Of a stretch of 64,000 nucleotides of DNA, positions 15,907 to 23,184 are shown piece by piece. The notes below the pieces were generated by a model, which was not told where the DNA came from, ran no database searches, and worked only from the letters and a program-made list of their open reading frames with translations. Both the position numbers and the translations under genes were made by a program. The stretch lies in contig NZ_PKHX01000008.1 in the NCBI RefSeq assembly GCF_002848005.1, forward strand, positions 19,389-83,388. Direction: 5' to 3'. Position 1 is the stretch's first letter. Each line of letters opens with the position of its first letter. Source of the DNA: Varibaculum cambriense (lineage in GTDB: Bacteria > Actinomycetota > Actinomycetes > Actinomycetales > Actinomycetaceae).

Positions 15907-18465
15907 CTAATCCTCCCAAATAGAACCCTGTTTACCAGCTTTATACAGGTCTATATCGGCCTTGTTGGTCGATGCTGCCGCCAGGAATTTATCAGGCAAT
16001 CTGACCTCAACCGGGATCGCTTGATCATACATGTCAGAGAAGATAAATACCGATCCGCGCTCGACCTGCCTGGTAGGTCTACCATTCTTATCGAGCCTCA
16101 TTAGGTGCCGCATCGACTCCCAGTTGTTTTGATCCCCGGCAGTGCCTTTAATGGTGCCCGGCGCGATAATCCGCCCGATCCGCTCACCTGTAGGCTCTAA
16201 GTGTGAAAGCACGCAAGCTGCAACCGCCTCCTTTTCAGCCTTCATCGGGCCAATAAACCCGGAAGTTAGGAACTCTTCGAGGTCTGCTTCTTGCGCGTCC
16301 GACACCTTTTGGGTAAGCAAGCCTACGGCTACGCGCTGAGAGCGAGCAAGGCGGCCAAGCTGGTCAATCTCGGAGGCAGTAGACCCTAAGAAAATCCAAG
16401 CCTCGTCCAACATCACCAGACCGTCCCGGTTCATAAGCGCACTAGAACAACCCTTTACCAGCATCCGAATGAGGTTAATAGCAACCCGCTGCGTTTGCGT
16501 TTCTGCCTCCGAGCCAGGATCAGGAAGAGGAAGAGACATGTTACCAACCTCAATTAAGGTAAGCCCGTCTCCAGCGCTAAGCACTTCCCCGCTATCACTT
16601 AACCCGCACATAGCCCTAAACAAAGAAGAAGATTTAGCCAGGCCAACAACCCTGTCAACCATATCCCGGTATTGGTCTTCTACGATACCGTCTCTAAGTG
16701 CGCGCACTAGGCAAGTCCCGATAGAGCGATGCCCTTTACGGTGGCCATAAGACAGGGCCATTTGCAGCGGAGTTTCATAGGAAGATAGGTGCGGGCCCCA
16801 AGGGTTAACGCTAGCAAGCATGGAGGAGGCAAGCTCTAAGCCAAAGCCTTCTTCACTAAAACGCATCGGGTCAAGAATCCCGTCAATACCTACCAAGTCG
16901 GAGAGGTTAGCTACCGTGCCTCCCGCCGCGAGCACCGAAGCCGCGAGGGATGATTTAGCTTTCGGGTTAACAAAAATCGTAGGCCGCTGCCAAGAATACT
17001 GGTGAGCCAGCCACAAACCCAGCATGGTTTTACCAGACCCGGACTCACCATAAATACCGAAAATCGGGGGCGCATCTTGGTCCATAGCGCTCCTTGGGTC
17101 AAAATAAGCTGGCAGGCTATCAGCCTCCGTCATACCCACAAGACACCCTTTGTCAGTGTTGTCCCCTACCCGAGATAGACTTACGCACCCAGAATGAGCC
17201 ATTAAAGTTAGCGGCATTTCCAGCTGGATCGGGTTAGCCCTAACCGGGGAAGTAAGCCAACATTCCTTTAAGGCCAGCATCTGCCGAGAAGTCATCTCCA
17301 CGGTGGACATGGCAGAAAAATTTGAGCCAATTTCTTCTACTGCCCCGTAGGATTCTGGCATTGCAAACGTAATGCGCGCTTCAATAATCGTGGGCGGAGG
17401 ATTATTACCCCGGTAAAGGGTCCGCAGGTAAGACAGGGTTTGTTCTTTTTCTTCTAGCTCAATCTTGTCTAGCTTATTTTCCTTATAACGCTCGTTAATA
17501 TCCGCAATATAGTTTTTCCGCTGCCTATCCAGCTCTTTAGCGGTGATCGTTCCAGGTTCCACTTTTGCCCTAAGTGACACACACATGGCTCCCGAATCAA
17601 TCAGGTGCGCCCACCAACCAGCCTCTTCATCTATAGCGTCTGCCCAGTCGATATTAATATCTTCTACCGCTCCAAAACGGATCGCATGGTGCCCGTCAAT
17701 GACTGGCCACTTAGCAGGATCAACACCCCGGTAATAAAGGTCCTGGCCAGCACGCGCCGCACCGGCAGAAGAAAACACATGAAGACGGTCAGGCTCGCTC
17801 ATGATCGGGGTAGCCGCATTTTGCCCGCTATTCCACCAATTGTCGGCATACTCAAGCTGGCTTCTAAGCGCCATTTGCAAGCCCGCCCTAGTCATAGCGG
17901 CACTTACCCGCTCAAAATCAGCATCAAAGTCACGAAGCGGGGCCCCTTCCGGGGTAACAAATTGTTCCATAACTGAGGCAATCGCATCTTTAAAACCACT
18001 AGCCGCTAGCTTTGGCACCAGGCGCACCCCCAGCAAAGTAAAGCGCTCTGAAACAGTCTTGTCCCCATAAAGGGCACTTAACCTGTTGAAACTAGGATGC
18101 TTTTCAGGCGGGGAATAATACCGGCGAAGCGAAATCTCCAGCAGGTGAATATCCCGGTAGTCTGCTTTCGACATTTTTCGGTTTTGAATCCCGCCAGTTT
18201 TGGTAAGTCCGGATAGGTTTTCTACCGCCCGATATAAAGGTTCTGCCGTGCGAAGACGCAGCGCTAAGGTTTTAGCTTCTACCGTTGGCCCCATAGGGAC
18301 AGCAAAATATGCCCACACCGAGCCATCAATGCCGCGAATGCGCCCATCGGAATAGGTTTCAATCTTCGCAGTCGGAATCGGTGGCCGGTCCGGCATGGCG
18401 GTAATCTCCCGCCAAGCAAGATCAGCAGCTTTCTTTGGGTTAGCAGGTCCTCTATTCCTCCTCAT
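15907..18465 (-). CDS. VirB4-like conjugation ATPase
   Basis: 852 residues. Walker A is IYGESGSGKTMLGLWLAHQ at about residue 475, and Walker B is GLVMLDEAWIFLGS at about 700, followed by the usual LARSQRVAVGLLTQ segment. Length and order match VirB4/TraC-type ATPases that power type IV secretion. The ATG overlaps the VirB8-like gene by 14 bases, indicating tight coupling. The last 40 or so codons differ at many wobble positions from the second copy at 14.54-14.66 kb, and the difference is densest where the TnpB copy 2 guide would pair. It is probably essential for transfer. Confidence 0.92.
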   Translation of the reverse strand: MRRNRGPANPKKAADLAWREITAMPDRPPIPTAKIETYSDGRIRGIDGSVWAYFAVPMGPTVEAKTLALRLRTAEPLYRAVENLSGLTKTGGIQNRKMSKADYRDIHLLEISLRRYYSPPEKHPSFNRLSALYGDKTVSERFTLLGVRLVPKLAASGFKDAIASVMEQFVTPEGAPLRDFDADFERVSAAMTRAGLQMALRSQLEYADNWWNSGQNAATPIMSEPDRLHVFSSAGAARAGQDLYYRGVDPAKWPVIDGHHAIRFGAVEDINIDWADAIDEEAGWWAHLIDSGAMCVSLRAKVEPGTITAKELDRQRKNYIADINERYKENKLDKIELEEKEQTLSYLRTLYRGNNPPPTIIEARITFAMPESYGAVEEIGSNFSAMSTVEMTSRQMLALKECWLTSPVRANPIQLEMPLTLMAHSGCVSLSRVGDNTDKGCLVGMTEADSLPAYFDPRSAMDQDAPPIFGIYGESGSGKTMLGLWLAHQYSWQRPTIFVNPKAKSSLAASVLAAGGTVANLSDLVGIDGILDPMRFSEEGFGLELASSMLASVNPWGPHLSSYETPLQMALSYGHRKGHRSIGTCLVRALRDGIVEDQYRDMVDRVVGLAKSSSLFRAMCGLSDSGEVLSAGDGLTLIEVGNMSLPLPDPGSEAETQTQRVAINLIRMLVKGCSSALMNRDGLVMLDEAWIFLGSTASEIDQLGRLARSQRVAVGLLTQKVSDAQEADLEEFLTSGFIGPMKAEKEAVAACVLSHLEPTGERIGRIIAPGTIKGTAGDQNNWESMRHLMRLDKNGRPTRQVERGSVFIFSDMYDQAIPVEVRLPDKFLAAASTNKADIDLYKAGKQGSIWED

Positions 18466-19576
18466 CTATAGTTTCCACCCGCTCCCCTTTTTCGTTAATC
18501 TCTTTACCAAGCTGGTCATAGTACTTCGGTTTCTTTTCCTCCTCGATCTTGTCCGGGGTGGCCTCCGTGTCATCAATGCCTTCCTCCCCGTTTTGATACT
18601 TGGTCAAAATCGGGCCAGTGCCAGCCCCTCCCCAAGCCACAATCACCGGAGAAGCAGTATTAGCCCGATCTGCCAGCAGATCCATCTCGAAAGTCGGCAG
18701 GTTCACCGAGCGAGTAGTGTCCATGCCTTCCCAAATGACCGCCAGGCTCACCCTTACGATTACGCGAGAGGGAATCACCCGGTTACCGTCCTTATCACGC
18801 GAGGAATATCCTCTAGCAGGGGCAACTTCGCCCATATCGACTTTCTTTAGAGTTTGAACTTTTGCTAATGGAATATAGACACGCCCAGCCTTACCATCCC
18901 CGGTCACCTGCTTTAAGGCTCCAGGATCCCCGGAAGTAAAAGCTACCGCCCAGGCCTTAACTGCCGCTTCTAAGCCTTGCGGGGCGTTAATCGGGGTCAT
19001 GCCCGGCCAAGTCTTAAGCGCAGCCGAGCCTCCCATTGGTCGCTGCGGAGTGAGAGAGGGCTCCCCGTTAGCTTTAACCGATCCAGAAGAGCCAATCACC
19101 GGGACAGTAGCGGTGTAAAGGTTCCCTGCCGGGTCAGCAATAGTCATAAAGTGCAGATAGTTCTTTTGGCTGGCAATATCTTCTCGCTCGCGCTTAGTAG
19201 AGCCCCCAGTTAAGGGTTTTATCAGCTCGTAGCGGTCCCAAGAGATAAACCTGGCACCTGGAAGCGGAGGAACATCGCTATTTAGCCATTTTTGAACTTT
19301 CGAGATGGCAACGCTTCGTCCTTGCACTTCAGCAGTTAAAGATACTTCCTGCTCGGGTTTACTAGTGACCTTGGCAATCTCGGCAGGAAGGCCGGCAAGT
19401 AACGTCACCACTACAAGGAGCAAAGGCAAAAAACCGTAAGCCGCTACCTGCACATACTTACGCAAGAAAAATGCCTTACGAATATTGGGGGGCTGATACA
19501 CCCCCGTAGTGGGCCGCTCATAAGATATACCTGAGCGCCAACCTGTTTTACGTTTGCCTTTTGCTCTCTTCCCCAC
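18452..19576 (-). CDS. TcpC/VirB8-like conjugation protein
   Basis: 374 residues. A basic cytoplasmic N-terminus (GKRAKGKRKTGWR) leads to one membrane helix at about 42-66 (VQVAAYGFLPLLLVVVTLL). The extracytoplasmic part carries two alpha/beta modules of the NTF2-like type: LEAAVKAWAVAFTSGDPGALKQ, VYIPLAKVQTLKKVDMGEVAP and VIVRVSLAVIWEG. The tail is acidic. This is the build of TcpC/VirB8 assembly factors. It overlaps virB4, its usual partner. The identification rests on topology and context as well as sequence. Confidence 0.8.
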   Translation of the reverse strand: MGKRAKGKRKTGWRSGISYERPTTGVYQPPNIRKAFFLRKYVQVAAYGFLPLLLVVVTLLAGLPAEIAKVTSKPEQEVSLTAEVQGRSVAISKVQKWLNSDVPPLPGARFISWDRYELIKPLTGGSTKREREDIASQKNYLHFMTIADPAGNLYTATVPVIGSSGSVKANGEPSLTPQRPMGGSAALKTWPGMTPINAPQGLEAAVKAWAVAFTSGDPGALKQVTGDGKAGRVYIPLAKVQTLKKVDMGEVAPARGYSSRDKDGNRVIPSRVIVRVSLAVIWEGMDTTRSVNLPTFEMDLLADRANTASPVIVAWGGAGTGPILTKYQNGEEGIDDTEATPDKIEEEKKPKYYDQLGKEINEKGERVETIDEEE

Positions 19577-19579
19577 CGT

Positions 19580-20044
19580 CTATTCTTTCTCGTTTGGTTC
19601 TGGTTCTTCGATAGGCCCTAGTTCTTCTTCGAGCTCTGCAAGCTCTGGTTCAGACGCTTCGTTGCCCCCTACGAGCTCTGGTTCTGGTTTAACCTCCGCA
19701 AGCTCCGGCTCTTCGCCCGAATGTTCCACGGGCAAAATGCTCTCGCCAGTTTCCGACACTTCATCAACCTTTGCCGTTTCCAAGGCTTCCAATTGCCTTT
19801 TCGCGTGGAGGGCAACTATTGCGTCTCTATCGAAAACCAGACTGCGCAAAGTTTCCTCATCTAAGCAGCCCTCCCTAACCAGGGCGCGCCGAATCTTCCC
19901 GTCCGGATGCGTGGCTAAAGCCTTAGTACACTTCTCGCATCTAACTCCCTTTGTAGGGCGAAAACAGGCTCGCCAATATTTTCGGTCGGGAGGAAACGGC
20001 ACGTCCTCGCTAGGGTTAATAGGCCGCCAGGAACGACAAAACAT
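19580..20044 (-). CDS. small cysteine-containing protein with acidic tail
   Basis: 154 residues. The N-terminal third has cysteines at MFCRSW, RACFRPTKG and VRCEKCTKAL that could bind zinc. The second half is almost wholly Glu/Pro-rich (EEPELAEVKPEPELVGG). It lies 3 bases before the VirB8-like gene in the transfer operon. No family is recognised. Confidence 0.6.
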   Translation of the reverse strand: MFCRSWRPINPSEDVPFPPDRKYWRACFRPTKGVRCEKCTKALATHPDGKIRRALVREGCLDEETLRSLVFDRDAIVALHAKRQLEALETAKVDEVSETGESILPVEHSGEEPELAEVKPEPELVGGNEASEPELAELEEELGPIEEPEPNEKE

Positions 20045-20047
20045 GGT

Positions 20048-20593
20048 TTAGAACAGCTCCTTGGCTGCTTTCACCGCGTCAATCTGATCCGCCCACAGTT
20101 CCTTGACCTGGTTCGCGGTCTTAAGCACTGCTTGCGGGGTGGACCCGCCCGATACTTTCTGGTCGAAATGCTCAAGGATAGTTTTCAGAATCTTGGTTTC
20201 TTCTTCACTTGCCCCCAGAAGTTGCATAAGACGGTTAGTCTCGTTCTCTTCGCCCCAAATATCAACCAACAGGTCAAGGGCTGACGCGTCTCTTGCGCTA
20301 GTTTTAGCCACGGCCACAGCTACGCGGGGCACGTCATCTTCTTTCACCCCCAGTACGGCTCTAACAACCCCGCGAGCGTCCTCGTTTAGAGCCAGATAAT
20401 CGCTAGCGGCCTTAGCACCGGCCCGGCGAGCATTATCTAGGGCCGCCTTTGAGTAGGTTTTTTCTTTCGGCTTAGACTTCGCCTTCGGTTTCGGCTCGGG
20501 CTCAGGTGCCGCTACTTCCGGCTCGGGGGTTACTTCCGGTACGGTTTCTTCCGGTTCACCCTGCTGGTCAAAAAAGTTAGTTGGAAAATCCAT
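20048..20593 (-). CDS. first protein of the transfer operon, unknown
   Basis: 181 residues. The N-terminal 50 residues are Pro/Glu-rich with PEPEPKPKAKSKPKEK. The remainder is helical (NARRAGAKAASDYLALNEDA, VLGVKEDDVPRVAVAVAKTS, EEETKILKTILEHFDQ). A GGAGG ribosome site precedes the ATG, and a motif-2 promoter lies about 35 bases further upstream. It is divergent from the gene at 20669. No known domain is seen. Confidence 0.65.
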   Translation of the reverse strand: MDFPTNFFDQQGEPEETVPEVTPEPEVAAPEPEPKPKAKSKPKEKTYSKAALDNARRAGAKAASDYLALNEDARGVVRAVLGVKEDDVPRVAVAVAKTSARDASALDLLVDIWGEENETNRLMQLLGASEEETKILKTILEHFDQKVSGGSTPQAVLKTANQVKELWADQIDAVKAAKELF

Positions 20594-20628
20594 TTATTGT
20601 CCTCCGTGTCGTTGGATTTGTTCGCTTC

Positions 20629-20663
20629 CAAAAATGGCTATGCGTCAAGCCCGCCAACAATAG
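20629..20663. promoter_or_regulatory. divergent promoter pair (motif 2 minus, motif 3 plus)
   Basis: On the minus strand TTGACGCATAGCCATTTTTG drives the transfer operon. On the plus strand CCCGCCAACAATAG lies 6 bases before the ATG at 20669. Confidence 0.55.
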
Positions 20664-20668
20664 AAAAT

Positions 20669-21331
20669 ATGAGCAAGGTAAGTGGAAAGGCCGCAGCGGC
20701 TAGAGAAAAAGCTAGGCAAAAAGATGGCAAGTTCGGGGTACAACCAAAACTGGAAGCCGGAATCAAGCTAGAAGATTTATCCGACAAAGATTTGGATAGC
20801 TATACCCGGTCCATGAAACGCTGGGCAGACGGGCAAATGGCCTTCAAGGAAATCCTAGAGAGTGAACTCACCCGCCCGGTACACAAAGATATGCCAAGGG
20901 ACGAACTAGCAGCGGCGCTAAAAGAAGAAATCGAAACTACTGCACGCTTTGACGGCTTTCTAAACGCCAACCCGGATATGGAAAAAGTATCTAACCGGGA
21001 AGAAATGGTGCAGCTTGCCAGGGCGTACGAACAGGCAGGCACGGATGCTGCCCAGTCAATATACCTATATCAAAGCGCATCTGACCCCTTACGAAAACAA
21101 CTTGCCGAGTCGCAAGCAGAAGTTGCCCGTCTAAATGAACATATCGCTAGGTATGAAAAAGGCGAGCGCGGCGGACGGCGCATCGAGCGAAGGGGGCGGC
21201 CCCGGTTTGGCGGCGGATACGGCGGCAGGCGTAAAGGTATGGGAGCAAGAAGCGCCTTCTGGTCTGCCTACGGCGTTGTGCGCACAACCATGTGGATACA
21301 AAGACTTGTGTCTCGTCTTTTCCGGCGCTGA
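20669..21331 (+). CDS. DGKF-tagged coiled-coil protein with basic tail
   Basis: 220 residues from ATG 20669, which follows the motif-3 promoter. The N-terminus carries the tag (AREKARQKDGKFGVQPKLEA). The middle is helical and charged, with a probable coiled coil near DPLRKQLAESQAEVARLNEH. The C-terminus is very basic and Gly/Arg-rich (GRRIERRGRPRFGGGYGGRR) and ends in RLVSRLFRR, so nucleic-acid or membrane binding is possible. It is transcribed away from the transfer operon. The function is unknown. Confidence 0.65.
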   Translation: MSKVSGKAAAAREKARQKDGKFGVQPKLEAGIKLEDLSDKDLDSYTRSMKRWADGQMAFKEILESELTRPVHKDMPRDELAAALKEEIETTARFDGFLNANPDMEKVSNREEMVQLARAYEQAGTDAAQSIYLYQSASDPLRKQLAESQAEVARLNEHIARYEKGERGGRRIERRGRPRFGGGYGGRRKGMGARSAFWSAYGVVRTTMWIQRLVSRLFRR

Positions 21332-21352
21332 AGTACGCGCCCTACATAGTAA

Positions 21353-21466
21353 GTGCGGCAAGGGACACCGAGGCACGCGCGCTGTCTTGGGGCACCAAAA
21401 GCTAAGCGGTTGCCGCAGGCAGTCTCCTTTCCTGCCGAACAGAGGCCGCTGGGCTGTGCGCGCACC
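21353..21466 (+). ncRNA. structured RNA family, copy I
   Basis: Starts 3 bases after a motif-1 promoter (21335-21350). P1 pairs GCGGCAA with TTGCCGC. The P2 hairpin is CCGAG...CTTGG with GCGCGC in its loop. AGCTAAGCGG pairs with the downstream CCGCTGGGCT to form a pseudoknot around a GGCAG/CTGCC hairpin. The GC-rich tail can pair with the P2 loop. A strong terminator follows. Confidence 0.65.
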
Positions 21467-21508
21467 GCCGCAAGGCGGGGGTTGTCCCCCGCTTTGCGGC
21501 ATTTTACT
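21467..21508 (+). terminator. rho-independent terminator of RNA copy I
   Basis: GCCGCAAGGCGGGGG pairs with CCCCCGCTTTGCGGC, followed by ATTTTAC. Confidence 0.8.
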
Positions 21509-21510
21509 TT

Positions 21511-21526
21511 CCGCGCCCTACAGGGG
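21511..21526 (+). promoter_or_regulatory. motif-1 promoter of the zinc-finger nuclease
   Basis: CCGCGCCCTACAGGGG, followed 4 bases later by the GTG start. Confidence 0.45.
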
Positions 21527-21530
21527 ATGT

Positions 21531-22898
21531 GTGAGAAAGAAAAGTTTAGCTGAGACAAACCCGGAACTAGCCGCGCAAATACACCCGGACTCAGATGTTA
21601 AAGCTGACGAGGTAACGGCGGGGAATAATAAAGAGAGATTACTTTGGCTTTGTAAGCGCGGGCATAGCTGGCGAACTACCGCCGAAAAACGGTCACGAGG
21701 GAGTGGCTGTCCGTATTGCGCCGGACGAGTAGCTACAACTGGGATAAACGATCTAGCTACTGTAAACCCAGAGCTTGCAGCACAAGTGCATCCGGATTCC
21801 GATATAAAAGCAGACGAGATTATGCCGAATTCCGGCAAAAGCCCACTTTGGTTGTGCAAATTTGGACACTCATGGAGAGATACCCCTGCCCACCGTTCCG
21901 CAGGAAGAAACTGTCCTTATTGCTCAAACCACAGGGTATTACCAGGTTTCAATGACTTAGCGACCACAAATCCTGGCCTGGCAGCACAGATTCACCCGGA
22001 TTCAAAAATAAAAGCAGACGAAATCACGGAAAAGAATAGTCATAAGAAATTATTGTGGCTTTGCAAGCGCGGGCATAGCTGGCTAACTACCCCCAGCCAC
22101 AGGCTAGAAGGTGATGGCTGTCCATATTGCTCCGGAAGAAAACCCATAGTTGGCGAAACTGATCTAGCAACCACTAATCCAGAACTTGCGAGTCAGATAC
22201 ATCCAGATTCTCCTATTAAAGCGCACGAAGTAATGAAAGGGAGCAAAGCAAAATTGTTATGGGAGTGTCCGTTGGGACATTCTTGGAAAGCCACAGTGGC
22301 GAGCAGGGATCAAGGGCGAAACTGTCCGTATTGCGCTGGTAAAAAAGTTCTAAAAGGATTCAATGACCTGGCTACAACCCATCCGAAGCTAGCAAGCGAA
22401 ATATCGCCGTCCTCACCGGTACAACCAGACGAAGTAACCGCAGGGAGTAATAAAAAAGCCATCTGGAAATGCGAAAGCGGTCACCAGTGGGTGTGCGGGA
22501 TATATAGACGGACTAGCGGGTCGGGGTGTCCAGAGTGTGCTGGCTCGCAAGCAGAAAGAGATTTAGCCGAACTGGTTAAATCGCTACTTCCAAGAAACAT
22601 AGAAATCTTGCGCAATGATCGCAAAGTTATAAAGCCCTATGAACTAGATGTTCTTATTCCCGACTTAAATTTAGCTTTCGAGTTTAACGGCACTTATTGG
22701 CACTCAGATGAAGTGGTAAGGTCTAACAAGCCATCCTTCCCAAACTCTAAAGCCTTCGATAAATTCAAGAAAACCGAATGCGCAAAACAAGGTATCAATC
22801 TGTTCTTCGTGCGAGAAAAGCCCTGGACTGAAAACCACGATAGGGAAGTAAAGAGAGTGGAAAAGATAGTGGCAGCCGCGTTGAAGAAAGCCGCATAA
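21531..22898 (+). CDS. zinc-ribbon repeat protein with Vsr-like nuclease domain
   Basis: 455 residues from GTG 21531, right after the promoter; the much longer open frame upstream runs through the RNA gene and is not used. Five repeats of about 70 residues each carry CxxGH.W and CPYC or CPEC motifs, with HPDS..KADE spacers. This is the treble-clef DUF4379 pattern. The C-terminal 115 residues have YELDVLIPDLNLAFEFNGTYWHS, the core of a PD-(D/E)XK Vsr-like endonuclease. Such proteins occur in phages and mobile elements as probable free-standing homing or restriction nucleases. The target is not known. Confidence 0.8.
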   Translation: MRKKSLAETNPELAAQIHPDSDVKADEVTAGNNKERLLWLCKRGHSWRTTAEKRSRGSGCPYCAGRVATTGINDLATVNPELAAQVHPDSDIKADEIMPNSGKSPLWLCKFGHSWRDTPAHRSAGRNCPYCSNHRVLPGFNDLATTNPGLAAQIHPDSKIKADEITEKNSHKKLLWLCKRGHSWLTTPSHRLEGDGCPYCSGRKPIVGETDLATTNPELASQIHPDSPIKAHEVMKGSKAKLLWECPLGHSWKATVASRDQGRNCPYCAGKKVLKGFNDLATTHPKLASEISPSSPVQPDEVTAGSNKKAIWKCESGHQWVCGIYRRTSGSGCPECAGSQAERDLAELVKSLLPRNIEILRNDRKVIKPYELDVLIPDLNLAFEFNGTYWHSDEVVRSNKPSFPNSKAFDKFKKTECAKQGINLFFVREKPWTENHDREVKRVEKIVAAALKKAA

Positions 22899-22920
22899 CC
22901 CCGCGCCCTACAAGAAACAC

Positions 22921-23106
22921 ATGAACGAAAAATGGGAGCTGGAATCAGCAATTACGAACTTACGGAAAGCCGAACAGAAAATGCAGGCACTAAAGACAAG
23001 CGGCAGTGAGCAATACGCTCAGGTGTATGCCGACTGCCTATCGCTGTGCAGTAAGATTACCCGCGCGCTGAAAATTTGCGAAGAAAAACTTGAGCAGATG
23101 GGATAA
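22921..23106 (+). CDS. small coiled-coil protein
   Basis: 61 residues from an ATG 5 bases after a motif-1 promoter (22901-22916). Entirely helical and charged (WELESAITNLRKAEQKMQAL, LCSKITRALKICEEKLEQMG). It is likely a small adaptor or dimerising protein. No function is recognised. Confidence 0.55.
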   Translation: MNEKWELESAITNLRKAEQKMQALKTSGSEQYAQVYADCLSLCSKITRALKICEEKLEQMG

Positions 23107-23107
23107 C

Positions 23108-23182
23108 GAAACGTTACCCCATCCAGATGGGGGTCGCGTTTTACTACCCCCTTATAGGGGGGTTCCGTTTCGTTACCCCCTT
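23108..23182. terminator. double hairpin, probably bidirectional terminator
   Basis: ACCCCATCCAGATGGGGGT and ACCCCCTTATAGGGGGGT hairpins are enclosed by GAAACG/CGTTTC arms and followed by a T-run. It separates convergent genes. Confidence 0.65.
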
Positions 23183-23184
23183 TT

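Noticed and set aside
21135..21530. Upstream extension of the zinc-finger nuclease frame
   Set aside because: It overlaps the basic tail of another gene, an RNA gene, a terminator and a promoter. The GTG at 21531 fits the promoter.
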